A DNA stretch of 64,000 nucleotides, taken from contig JAEMBT020000008.1 of assembly GCA_018873245.2 (NCBI GenBank), positions 3,644,001 through 3,708,000 of the forward strand. Reading direction: 5' to 3'. Shown here piece after piece: positions 24,201 to 37,100 of this stretch. The notes beneath the pieces were generated by a model. That model was not told the origin of the DNA. It was given only the letters and a program-made list of their open reading frames with translations, and ran no database searches. Origin of the DNA: Archegozetes longisetosus (lineage: Eukaryota; Arthropoda; Arachnida; Sarcoptiformes; Trhypochthoniidae). Both the position numbers and the translations under genes were made by a program. The first letter of the stretch is position 1; every line of letters starts with the position of its first letter.

Positions 24201-24730
24201 TATTGTATGGCCTTCTTAATAATAACAATTTTATTAATTTAAATTGAACCAAACTTTTTATGTGTTGATCTTATTGTGAGTCATGTTATAATAAAGATTA
24301 TGTTATCGATAGAAATTGAAGTCATGCAAAACAGTGTAAGAAAAATCAAAGAATAAGTATTCACATGTCAATAATGCTATCAACTTTTCAATTATTCTCT
24401 GATGACCCAATTCAATAATCTTACAGTTTTACAGTTCAATTTATAACACAATTACCGCTCAAACTATTCATTTATGACTATATTTTGTTTTGCTATGAGA
24501 AAATACTTCTAAGAAGTTTTTTGTGACATTTTTAATCCTATTTTATGATCTCTATACCAGACTTGATGTTCTGAAAAAATAAAATAAAGCAAAACTTTAA
24601 TGCAAAAGTATAAAATCAATAAAGAACAAACTTATGAGGTTTCTTATGAATAAAGTGCTTCTTTGGGTCTCTATATTTAAGTTAATATCCTAGAAGAGAA
24701 TTTGTTAACTTTCCTTTAGTCTGTAGTAAA

Positions 24731-25005
24731 TAGACTTAAAAAGTTAATGGTTGGTAGCAACCAGAAATGATGGGTTGTGATTATGGTTTTCTTACAGACT
24801 ATAATACAAATTATGGTTTTCTTACAGACTGTAATACAGACTATAATATCCGTATATATTAACAAACCTATAGAACATTGAATATAGCAATCAAGGTAAA
24901 TAACAAATCTAATTTGGCGACAAATTGATGCATATCATAGATATAGTGACATAGCAACCACTATTATCTCGTTGCTATTGAAGATTACCAAGTTTTAAAA
25001 TATAC
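24731..25005. mobile_element. Inverted-repeat MITE (family B) copy 2
   Basis: Left GTAGCAACC (24754-24762) and right GTTGCTATTG (24971-24980) match the inner termini of the copy at 17361-17577, as do the outer flanks and the middle (ATATTAACAAACCTATAGAA, then AATTTGGCGACAAATTG). It contains a 30-base direct tandem duplication, 24780-24809 and 24810-24839, differing at two or three positions, that is absent from copy 1. Confidence 0.7.
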
Positions 25006-25952
25006 TCATATTCTCAGACTGTCTCTAATGGAGATTAAAAGTTTAGATCATTTTCTGGTGCATATAAAAATGTATGACTTAACTTTAAAGTTATTATCTA
25101 AAAAGCTTGAAAATTGCTGAACAGGCCTAGAGATTGTTTTTACAATAAGAAATGATCGTTCTCTTAGTGGCGTAGACTCTGTTACATTTCTAGTTTGATA
25201 GATCTTTCAAAGCCAATCGATTGGTTTAGAGAAGAAAACCTTAGAAAATCATATTTATGTAAATACTAGATCTAGATTCATAAATCCGTAAACTTTCTCT
25301 CTCATAGAATTCGTCCAATCGTTAGGCATGAATGATAGGTTATATACGCCTCTAAAAAGTGATTTTCTTAATAGCTTTTGAGAGACGTTTTTAGTGACTA
25401 AAGAAATCAATATATTTCAACCAATTTCAAGTTCCGTGAGTTGGTCGGGAGGACTTGAGGAGAACTTAGAGGACTTGGTTAAAGGAAAACTGACTTATGA
25501 CAGGCATTTATAATTGAAAAAAACATAACATAACATAGCTTTATATATAATTTATTCAATTGAAAGCATTAATTTTTCTGTTTGAAGATAGAAATAGAGC
25601 AGAAGTATAACTAACTTATAGAAATGTTCCCTCTCGTAGCTGTATGGATTTGCGGTAATTCTCTTTGAGGCTTAAGTCTAATATAGTTTCAGTTGGCATC
25701 ATATGAATGACTGTCTCTATAGCCTGACTCTAGCAAAACAGGGGGCAAATAGTGGTTAACTATTTGTTAGGCAGAAAGTTATGGGTTATCCTTAAATGTG
25801 AACGGCATTTAACTGTATAGTGAGAAAAAATAAAGAGGAAAACATAGCGACTGTGAGAACCAGTTTTCATATTGACTTCTAACATAACTCGTAGAGATAT
25901 AGTATTGTGTAGTTGTAAGCAGAACGCTTGCAGACAGCGTTAGCACTACGCT

Positions 25953-26036
25953 AACAGTCTATGCGAACAGTTTATGCTAACACTTTGTGCGAACAGTCTA
26001 TGCTAACAGTCTATGTGAATAGTCTATGCTAACAGA
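25953..26036. repeat. 13-base minisatellite with alternating units
   Basis: Six full units and a partial one of the form AACAGTCTATGCK. The last bases alternate mainly between GCG/GTG and GCT, so the higher-order unit is 26 bases. Degenerate units may continue leftwards to about 25922. Confidence 0.8.
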
Positions 26037-26223
26037 CATAACTTAAGCACAAAATGCCTCTCTTTTAAACTTATGGTCAACAAATCAATGGCAACTAAAT
26101 AGTTGTCCAACTCGTTCAAATGCCACGAAGTGATCAATTGTTTTAGTATTGTGTCTTTATTGTCAAGTGTGAATATATGGAATAAAATAAATGTGAATTA
26201 TTTGAGGTGAATCTTTTATCACA

Positions 26224-26287
26224 AACTGTAAGTGAAATGAAAATATTTTCTATCAAACTGTAAGTCAAATGAAAATATTTTCTGTCA
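26224..26287. repeat. 32-base tandem duplication
   Basis: Two adjacent copies, 26224-26255 and 26256-26287, of a sequence beginning AACTGTAAGT; they differ at two positions. Confidence 0.85.
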
Positions 26288-26970
26288 TAAAAGCCTATCA
26301 CAAATATTTCTATTTATCTATAACAGGATTTCTCTCTTTGAATTTCTTTATTTTTATTAACTCCTTCCCGACTTGTTACTTATTTATTCATATCAAATAT
26401 GATAATAAGCTAAAACTTGAACACCACTATTTATTTATGACTTATCTTATATCTGTGCCAAAGATTATTATTTTATAAATTTATATATTTTTTTGACAAT
26501 TCATTACAGCCTTTAATCAAACACTAAGTCATATGTTTTGCATACAAATCGAGTTTTAAGTAAGTGCTCGCAATGAGAATTAAGTACTTGCTAATAGAGT
26601 GATTTTTAGTCAAGTTTTTAGTCAAATTACTCTTATTTTGATACATAATGCATAGAGAACATAGTTTAGGTAATATTGTTTTTAGTGTTTCACATATCCT
26701 TCACACAATAGCTGTGAAAGTAGTTATAATAAAAGCAATATATTTTAACATATATACATCTGCGCAAAACATCCAACTATTTCTCTTTTTCGACACTTTT
26801 TCATATTTATTGAAAGTCACGATCTTTTTAATTGAATATAAGGATTTAGTTAAGCAATTTTTTGTTTTTAGGTTTTGTTTAAATTTTTTCCTTTTTTACG
26901 CGGACTTGTTTTAATAACTCTTATAATTTTTGAATCAGTTAAATTCCAAACTATTGATAAAGTTTTATGA

Positions 26971-27000
26971 AAGACTACTTAAATAAATGTTAGTTTAGTC
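26971..27000. repeat. Solo arm of foldback family A
   Basis: ACTACTTAAATAAATGTT matches the right arm of the 11341-11467 element over about 20 bases. No inverted partner was found nearby, so it is a fragment. Confidence 0.4.
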
Positions 27001-27254
27001 GAAATATGTGACCTTATTTTGGAATAAATTTTAAAAGTTTAGATTAAGTTAAAAACAACATATACATTCCTAAAAAGTTGCAGGGTTTAACAAAGTTTAA
27101 TAAAACTGACAAAAATTTAATAAACATTTAGTCTTGTCATCGCTATGGTATTGTCAGCTCAAAACAAGGCCTTATTTAATAGGACTTTAGGTCTCATGTT
27201 TTAAAATCCTAATTAATTCCGAGACACAAATCTCATTAAAATAATTAGACTGAG

Positions 27255-27274
27255 CAGAGAGAGAGAGAGAGAGA
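27255..27274. repeat. (GA)n microsatellite
   Basis: About ten AG/GA dinucleotides, roughly 830 bases upstream of the Fat-like start codon. GA runs can bind GAGA-type factors in arthropod promoters; that role is speculative here. Confidence 0.75.
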
Positions 27275-28106
27275 ATAAATACAATTAGCTATGAAGTAAA
27301 TGTTAGACCTTTTGAGGGTAGTTTGAATTTTTTGTTTGAGTAGAAAAACAAACAGGCAACATAATTAGAAAAAATAAATGATGTATAAAAATCAGGCTTT
27401 AGCAATTGTCAGGTTTAGTGGGTCTAGTCAGAAACGATCGGCACTTGTTTATCATTATCAGCAGGACTATTATCTGCATAACTATTACTACTACTATCTG
27501 CATAACCATTACTATAATAACTAAAAGATAGCGCTTATAGTGTGACTCTGAAAATCTCTTTTTTGGGTGGAGACAAATGCATTTAATATCTGCCAATTCC
27601 TGTCTATATATCTTTCTTTCTCTCGACTAGTGATAACCATTTGGAAAAGTGTGCTCCTATCAGAGCATAGGTCGTAGCAGTGATGCGATGACAATGAAAA
27701 CTTGTAATCTTCTCATTTAAACTCAATCTACAGTTTCCTTATTATGAGAACCGCTTCTATTACTTATCTTTTCTGTCGCTACTATTTAAGTAATTTGATT
27801 CTACATTACATTTCTCTCTTTTATACCAATATTATGCTTGTAATACAGATTATTTTTCTTAATTCAATCATTTTTATCAACTCTTTTGCAGAATAAAATG
27901 CGTCGAAACGTCGAGTCGTCAACTATTAGCCCAAAAAAACGTCTGAATGAATGCGTGAAAAAGGTTTTTTTTATTTTCAGTCAACAACTAATCGCTTGAA
28001 TTGAATGTGTTTTGTCATGACTTCTATTATGATAATCGAAAACTTAGCAAAAGACTATTATATAGAGACTTAGACAAATAAATCAACTAATCATCGATCA
28101 TTTCAA

Positions 28107-31100
28107 ATGGTTTTAATAAAAGCCTCATTTGTGTCATATTCTTATAAGTCATCATCATTTGGATCATTATTATTCATCTTATTATTTATTATCAATCGTA
28201 CAAATCATGCCAACAGTCAAACCATTGATGAAGCCCTAACCACAACCACAGCAACTAATGGCCAACCAATTACAGTACAATCATCAGTAGAAAATGATGA
28301 AGATGAAGTTACTATTGACACGACGACTACCACTGAAACTGAATCGAGCTTTTTGTTCACCAAACCATCGTATAATGTCTCAATACCTGAGAACTCGTTC
28401 GGCAAAATGTACGCCACTTCCACTGAGAAGATGGGCATTTACATCACAGATCCTGCTCTTGTTGTTCGGTATAAGATAGTTGGTGGTGATTCTGACAAGA
28501 TATTCAAAGCTGAGTCGAGACATGTCGGCGATTTCTATTTCCTATTAATTAGAATCCGATCTGGTTTTAGTGTTATCCTTAACCGCGAATATCGCTCTCA
28601 TTATGAGCTCAAAATTCGTGCCACCATCACCTCCCTCCGAAACGAAGCACTTCGTCTTAAATCCAAAACTAGCGTCTATGTCACCGTCACTGATAAGAAC
28701 GATTTGTCTCCATTTTTCTATCCTGAAACCTATGAAGTTTCTGTTCCTGAAGATATTCCTATTGATAGCAGTATTATTCGTGTTTCAGCAGTTGATCCCG
28801 ACATTGGACTAAATGGTGAAACATATTATAGTTTATCAGAAGACTCGCTCACATTCGCCGTCCACCCGACAATGGGTATCATTTCTGCTACTCGTCCACT
28901 CACTCTCTTAGCTGATTCCAATCGTCCACAAACTCATCACTTGACAATCTTAGCTAAAGATCGAGGTATTCATCATTCGAGTCAAGTGCTCGAGTCGTCC
29001 AAAGCAAAAGTGACTATTAATGTAATTCCGGTTAACAAACATGTGCCGCGAATCACATTCAAACAACACAGCGCTCTATCAACACGATCGCCATTAAATC
29101 CTATCTATGCTGTTGTTCATGTCACTGATGACGACAGCGGTGCATACGGACAGATCTGTTCTGTTAGTATAGTCGATGGCGACGACTCTCATCTATTCGG
29201 AATTACAAACTCTTCGTCTAATGATTATAACATCGAACTTGTGAGGCCTTATTTGAACGAAAGTGCCAGCACTTCAGTAATTAATTTGATAATTAAAGCA
29301 ATAGACTGTGGTGGGGCCTTTGCAACTCAGCCAATAGTTGTGACTCTAAACAGTGCCAAAACTGGTTCTCCACATTTCGATTCTGATCATTATTACACCG
29401 AAATACATGAAGTCTCGCTAATTGGCAGCCAAGTTATCAAACTTACGGCAACTGTTTCGCACGAAAAAGATAGAGTTAATTTGAGGTACGATATAATCGA
29501 CGGCAACTATGACGATGTGTTCGGCATCACAAGCAATGGTGTTGTTTTCACACGAAAATTGTTGGATAGAGAAACACAATCAAAATATATGTTAGTAATT
29601 AGTGCCCAAATTGGATCGACTCGAGTCAGCACAACTCAACTCCATATCAAACTGATCGATGACAATGATAATTATCCAGTTTTTAATATCGATAAATCTC
29701 AAATATCTATAGCAATTAATGAAAACAAGCCGAATGGCAGCTCAGTATTTCGCATCACTGCTAGCGATCTCGACTCTGGTGACAATGGCTTAGTTACATA
29801 TGAGTTATCGTCGCCATCAGGTACTTCATTACCATTTACTATCGATCATTCCACTGGTGAAATAAGGGCCATTAAGACTCTAGACTACGAGACAGGACCA
29901 CATCATTATCAGCTACTTATTCGTGCTTCTGATTGGGGCGAACCGTTCAGAAGGCAAACAGAAATTTCCCTAAACTTAACACTAAAAGATGTGAACGATC
30001 ATAGACCACAGTTTGAGAAGAATAACTGCACGGCTTACATTCCAGTTGACACAAAACCATGGACTGAAATTATGACATTTTCGGCTATAGATCTCGACGA
30101 AGGAAGTATTGTTTCGTATAAGATGTTTACTCCAAGTGCCGAAAAGTGTTTCAATTTGAACGAAAATACGGGTATTTTAAGACTGACGTGCAATTTGAAG
30201 GATGAATTGGATAAGAGTTCATCACTAACTGACATGTCATGGACACTATCGATTTCAGCCACCGATGGACACTATTTTTCTGACACTTCATATGTAAAGA
30301 TTGTTATTGTTGATGATAGCGACGGGCTGGATCGCAATAGAAGAACAGCTAAAAATAGTATTTTGGTTGAATGCAATGATCTGGCAGTCGCTCAAAAGTT
30401 AACTATGTATATGATTCAAAGACATCAAGAAAATGATATTCACTACGACTCAATGGAACAGATTTTCTCCGATAAGTCGTTGAAAGAATTGCAAATGCAT
30501 AAGAATCGAAGGCCTGAATTCGATGCAAACGTGCCAAAAGAGATTTATATTCCAGAGAATATAGAAAAAGGAAGTAAGATAACAACTTTGATGGCAAGTG
30601 ACGCCGACCACGGGTTCGATGGTCTATTAGTTTGGTCATTAAATTGTCAGGAGATGGGTAGTCGAAATCATTACAATGATAGAATAGTGTTCAACATCGA
30701 TCAATTCACAGGTGATCTTTATGTAATCGACCAGATTGATTATGAACAACATTCCAAATACAAGCTTCACATCACCGTTTGTGATTTAAGTAAACACCAA
30801 CTCTGTGCTAATCATACTCTTGTTGTTGTTGTCGAAGATGTTAATGACAACAGTCCTATAGTTGAAAATTTTGTATTTAATGTATCGGAATCTTCTTCTC
30901 CGGGTTATATAATCGGACAGATCTACGCCACTGACGAAGACTATGGGAATAATGCTTTGCTTCAGTATTCATTGAAAGGATATCGCGATGTCTTTTCCTT
31001 AGACCATAAAAACGGAACTTTAACTCTAGAAAAGCATTTGGATAGAGAAGAAATAAGTCAATATATTTTATATGTCTCAGTTTATGATTCGGGTACGCCT

Positions 31101-34100
31101 TCATTGACCTCAACTTCAGTGGTTACTATTCATGTGAATGGTATGAAAATGATTGAGAAATAGATTTTTGAATTGATAATTACTAAGATTTTAAATCTAA
31201 TCTATAGATGTTAACGATAATCCTCCGCGTTTTCATGAGAGCTTGTATGTCTTCAAAGTTCGAGAAGATATGCCAATTGGGTCGCGTATTATGAAGATCA
31301 CAGCATTTGATAGCGATGAAGGAAAAGCCGGTAAAATTCATTACTCAATCAAAAGCGATAAGTTCACGATTGATGAACTGACCGGAAATATAAGAATACG
31401 TGAGCCTTTGGACTTTGAACAAATGCAAATATACAATATTACAATTGTGGCCAGAGACGAAGGCGAGCCTTCTCTTTCGTCAGTCGCTTCTTTAATCATT
31501 GAAGTCGAAGATGTGAATGAAAATTATTTTGCACCTAAATTTCCAGATATTGTCGCCACTGCAACGGTAGGCATCAATTAGGCGTCATTAGATTTTATCT
31601 TAATCATTATTTTTTATACATAGGTAAAAGAGAATTCACCGGTTGGTAGTTTTGTGACTAAAGTGACAGCTGTCGACGATGACAGTGATTTGCCACTTGT
31701 TTATCAGATCATTGGTGGCGATGGTTTGGGAAGATTTACCATCGATCCAAATGGTAATATTCATACAGCAGCGGTCTTGGACTGCGAAACGAACTCGCAC
31801 TATTGGCTAACGATAGTGGCCAAAGATCGCGCGGCTGTCCCCTTAACAGCACATCTTGAACTGTATATATCTATTGAAAATGAGAACGATTTGGCGCCAG
31901 TCACCACCGAAGCTTTCTATTATGCACGCATCTCTGAAAACGCTTCAATCGGCACTAATGTTCTTCAGATCGAAGCTCATGATCCAGATCATGAATCAGA
32001 TACTGAAGCCAAAATCAAGTTTCGAATAATGAACAATGTACCATTTACTATAGACCAAAATGGTTTGGTTCGAACCAAAAGCAAATTGGATAAAGAAACA
32101 CAATCGCGATATGTTATTGATGTTGAAGTTAGCGAGGGACACGATCCCGACAACAAAGAGCCTGTGATATTAACAATGCTATCGCGAACGCCTATTATTG
32201 TTAATGTTATCGACGTCAATGAATTTGAGCCTAAAGCCCTTCTGTCGATTTATAGATGTCAAGCATACAATGATATCTCTCAGAAAATACCTATTTGTCA
32301 AATAGTCGCTATTGATAGGGACAATGATGAAAATTGTGTTCTTCAATACAAATTCATTGAAGGTAATGACTACAACTGGTTCTCTATTGATCAAAATACT
32401 GGTGCCATTTATACAGCAAAAGATGGTATACCTAAAGGCGAATACGATTACATAATCTCGGTATCTGATTGTGGGGCTCCTCGTAAATCATCTCAAATCC
32501 GTGTCATTTTGAGAATACTATCTGCGCCTAAGGGCAAAAAAGATAATCATCAGCCTATTATTGAAGCTTACGATCCGGAGATTTCGATCAGTGAACGTGA
32601 ATCTATTGGTTATGCGGTCACTTTGATTAAAGCTATTGATGAGGATAATGATCGACTTTGCTATCATATTACTTCTGGAAATATAGGCAATACTTTCGCT
32701 TTTCGTGATGGCGGAGCACTTATTGTCGCCAAACCTCTGTCTTATAAATTGACGAATAGATATAATCTGACGATTTTAGTGACGGATGGGATGAGTTCTT
32801 CAGTGGTTAATCTTCTGATAAACTTGATTGATGTGTTCGATAATAAGGTGTCATTCATTCAAGACAGCTATACTGTTAATGTGTTAGAAAATATAACCAA
32901 AGGAAGTGAAATTTTGCAGCTAAGCGTTTCTGACCGAGAGTTCAGCGATGGAATCGTGTTCTCTATTTACTCGACCTCTTCTCCTGAAGCCCTAAAGTCC
33001 TTTGAGGTGGAGAGTTGGAGCGGAAAGATCAAAGTGAAAGAATCACTAGACTACGAGTCAGGCAAACATCACACACTTGTTATCGAGGCTTACAATTCAA
33101 GAGTCAAGACGTTGCCATCACATGACCGTTCGTTTGCAAAAGTTTCTATCAATATAATTGATGTGAACGATGAAGCACCAACTTTTATATTACCCCACTT
33201 TGAGGCTAATATTATGGAAACTTCAGCCATTGGTACCTCAGTATTACAAGTTCAGGCAGTTGACAAAGACGTTGGAATTAACGCTAAAATCAATTACTCA
33301 ATAATTTCGGGAAATATCGATAATGTGTTTGATATTGACAATGAGATCGGTTTCGTGTTTTTGGCTAAGCCGCTAAACGCAAGGCTTCAGTCAGAATATT
33401 ATCTTGTAATAAGAGCTACAGACAAAGGGTTGCCACCACTGAGCAGTACAGCTAACGTTCACATTTCTGTTAGTATTCCTGATAACTCTCCACCTAAGTT
33501 CGAACAAAAGTTCTATGCAGTAGATGTCAATGAAAACGAAAAGATTGGAACAGTTATTATTTCTCTGAAGGCTACGAGCAGACAATCGCTTTATTTTGAA
33601 ATTGTGAGCGGGAATAGTGAGAGCAAGTTTTCGATAAATGTTAACAACGGAGAGGTTTGGCTGAGAAATGAACTCGACTATGAAACCAATAGAAACTATA
33701 CGCTAACTATCTCAGCTACAAGTTTGGTTGGAGTTAACGACACCACAAAGCTGTTGATTAACATCAACGACATCAATGACTGTGCACCATATTGGAAACA
33801 ACAATCATTCAGTGGCCACATCTTGGAATCAGCCGACATTGGAAGTGTTATTCTAGACAGTAATGACTTACCATTAGTTGTTAGGGCCTATGATGACGAT
33901 TCGATGCATAACTCTATTGTAATTTACTCAATAATCGAGGAGATGGGACGCAAATATTTCAATATCGAGCCACGAACTGGAGCGATAACTTTGGCGCGAC
34001 GTATAGACTATGAAAAGCGACGCGAATTCAACTTCACAGTGACAGCATCAGATCTGGGATTTCCGAGCCTAAAGGCAGCTACAAATGCATTCGTCAAAAT

Positions 34101-37100
34101 AGATTGTCTTCCAGTGAACGATTGCGCTCCAGTATTATCATTAAATCATTATCACTCAACTGTATTGCTTCCAACCTATAAGAATGTGATCGTCACTAGA
34201 ATTAGTGCATCTGATTGTGATTTTGGCAAACATGACGAGCAACATGACCACTTTGTATTCAGCCTGACACCCATTACATTGTCTTCCGAGAAAAAGTTTT
34301 CCATTAATTCAACTTCAGGTTTAATCACAACATCTGATGACAAGCTGATCGAAGGAGTTTATGAAATGCTTGTTTCGGTATTTGACGGCAAATTTACAAC
34401 AGAAGCTAAAGTTACGATAAAGGCAGAGCCGATTCCAAGAAGTTCTTTGAAGTTCACTCGAGAGAAGTTTGTGGGACATGTTACTGAAAATACATCTGCA
34501 GTAAAAACTATATTAATGCCTACTATTGAAGGCAATAAACTAAATGAACATTTGACGTTCAGAATATTGAATCCAACAAGTCTGTTCCGTATTGCAAGAA
34601 CTTCTGGTGCTATTCTTTCTCGTGGTATACCCATTGATAGAGAAGAAAACTCAAGGTATGGCTACTACTCATACCTAACCTAACTTAAAGATAAAGCTAT
34701 TTGGTTTTGATTTCAATTTGTTTTCAATATAGATTTGAGCTTGTAATCGAAGTTCGTTCAGTATTTTACAAAACCCGTGTCGCGCATGCTTTGGTTGAAA
34801 TAAATGTCGAAGACATCAATGATAATAAGCCGGTTTTTGTTGGTTTACCGTATTATTTTGTGTTTGGTAATGACTTTCAAGCGGGTACACAAGTCGGAAA
34901 AGTACAGGCCATCGATGTCGATGTTGGTTACAATGGGATGGTTACCTATTCGATCGTTTCTGGAGATCAGAACAAACTTTTCACTTTGAACGCCGACAAC
35001 GGACACATCTCAATAGCCAGATCTGCCAACGCCGCCAACGATCCTCTCAATTATAACTTACTTATCTTAGCTAAAGATTCAGGTATTTCTCATATAAGCT
35101 CTATATTTAGATATCTGTTATATTTGGATTTCTTGCAAAATACTTATTTCAATAACTTGGTCATTAGGTTCACCATATCTCGAATCTTATGCAAATGTGA
35201 CAATTAAGATGGTTTCGGGCGGAATGCCTCTATTTGACAAACAGTATTACTCGGTGTCGGTTATTGAAAGCCATCCATCTTTGGTTCCATTTTTGACAAT
35301 CAACGCAGAAAGTCCTCACGGAAGACAATTGATTTATAGTATAGTTTCGGGTAACGATAACGAAGAATTTTCTCTGGACTTCAACACAGGTAAGCGACAC
35401 AAACAGTAAAATCTCTATTAGTTTGAGTACTGCATAAGTGTTTGACATGTTTGAGTTTGATCTGAAATTACGGATTCGAAATAATATTAGTGTTTTTATT
35501 AACTATTTAACTTTGATTTTTATGTTTCTTTTTCTTATTATCTTTGGGTTGGTTTGTGCTCTTATTATCGTTTTCCAATTGAATTATGTTTAAAGATCCG
35601 ACGATTAGTAAAGGTTTATGTGAGTATTTACATGAACTCGACTTGAGATGATAATTGATTTTTAAGAGTAGATCTTTTGTTTGCTCGCAATTTTACCATT
35701 TAGTTTCATTCAAACTTGTTTTATGTAATGCTTCAGCCATCACTTCAGTTTTGTGTGAAGTCTATTAGTTTATTGACTTAATCCTAAAACTTATTCACAT
35801 CTTTGTATTGTTCCCAATCACTAGGCATGATATCCATTATTGAGAAACTTGATCGGGAATCTGTCAGTCAATACAGCCTAATTATTTCTGCTACTGATTC
35901 TGTATCTGGTGTGAGCGCTACAGTTCCGCTAACAATCACAGGTATTAAAGCATTTAAAGAAATGATTTAACTTTGAATTATACAACTTTCCAACATTATA
36001 TTGATAGTGGATGATGCGAATGACAATCCTCCAATGTTCAGCAAATTTTCATATAATGTTTCGATATCAGAATCAGCACCTGTTGGGGCCAGTGTAGTCA
36101 AGATAAGTGCTACAGATTCTGATACTGGTTTGAATGCAAAATTACAGTATCACATACTTGGCAATAAGTCGCATTTTTATGTCTCGCCTGAAGATGGAAT
36201 TATTTATCTGAAAACACCTCTTGATCATGAAACTGAACGAATGCATCACTTCACCGTTATGGCCACTGATTATGGATCTCCTGTGCTCACATCGACTGCA
36301 CACGTATGGGTCGAAGTATTAGACATTAATGACAATAAGCCTATAGTGCCGACGGCATTCACCGCAACTATCGATGAGAATATAGCAAAAGGACAGTTTG
36401 TGACTAGAATTATAGCTAACGATCCAGACTCTAGTGATATGAACAAATTAAGATATCAAATACTTTCGGGTAACGATAATCTCTCATTTTTGATGAATGA
36501 AACTACTGGTGTCGTAACAGTTTGGAACTTAAATGCTAGAAAATGGCGCAAATTCAATAGAAATTATGATTTGAATATATCAGTCACTGATGGAGTCTAT
36601 TCGACAACAACTAATCTTCAGATTATAGTAAAGCCCGCAAACAATAATTCTCCGAAATTCAATCGTATTTTCAATAACGTGGCCATAAGTGAGTTGACGC
36701 CAATTGGCTCTACGATAGCACAGTTAACAGCAGTAGATAAAGATGACGGTATATTCGGTCAATTGAGTTATCAGATAATGAATGATAACGCTAAGCGATA
36801 CTTTTCTATTGATCCAACTTCTGGAAACATTACTCTACGTTCAGAACTCGATAGAGAAAATGGCAATCGATTTTTCTGGCTTACGATTGGTGCACAAGAC
36901 GGTGGTAAACGAATTGGTGTTTCTAATCTTCGAGTGGCTGTGACTGATGAGAATGATAATTCTCCACGTTTTATTGTTGATGAATATAAATCTGTCATTT
37001 GCTCTAATGTTCCCATTGGTGCCACTGTTTTGCCAGTCATGGCTGTCGATGACGACGATTATAATGAAAACAATGTAATTCATTATTCAATATACGAGTC

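Larger units (their letters stand above)
21229..28106. other. 6.9 kb gene-poor interval
   Basis: Upstream of both the orphan nuclear gene (minus) and the Fat-like gene (plus). It holds a small hairpin at about 21514-21596 (ATGTACCGCTTCA against TGAAGCGGCACAT) in the promoter side of the minus gene, a MITE copy (24731-25005), a 13-base minisatellite (25953-26036), a 32-base tandem duplication (26224-26287), a single family A arm (26971-27000) and a (GA)n run (27255-27274). An acceptor-like TTTTGCAG before 27893 and a donor-like site near 27965 could mark a 5' leader exon of the cadherin gene. No protein-coding gene was recognised. Confidence 0.5.

Noticed and set aside
26269-26914. Two open frames of 69 and 88 codons upstream of the Fat-like gene
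   Set aside because: Composition is that of AT-rich noncoding DNA (Phe/Ile/Leu/Tyr-rich), with no family resemblance and no splice logic.
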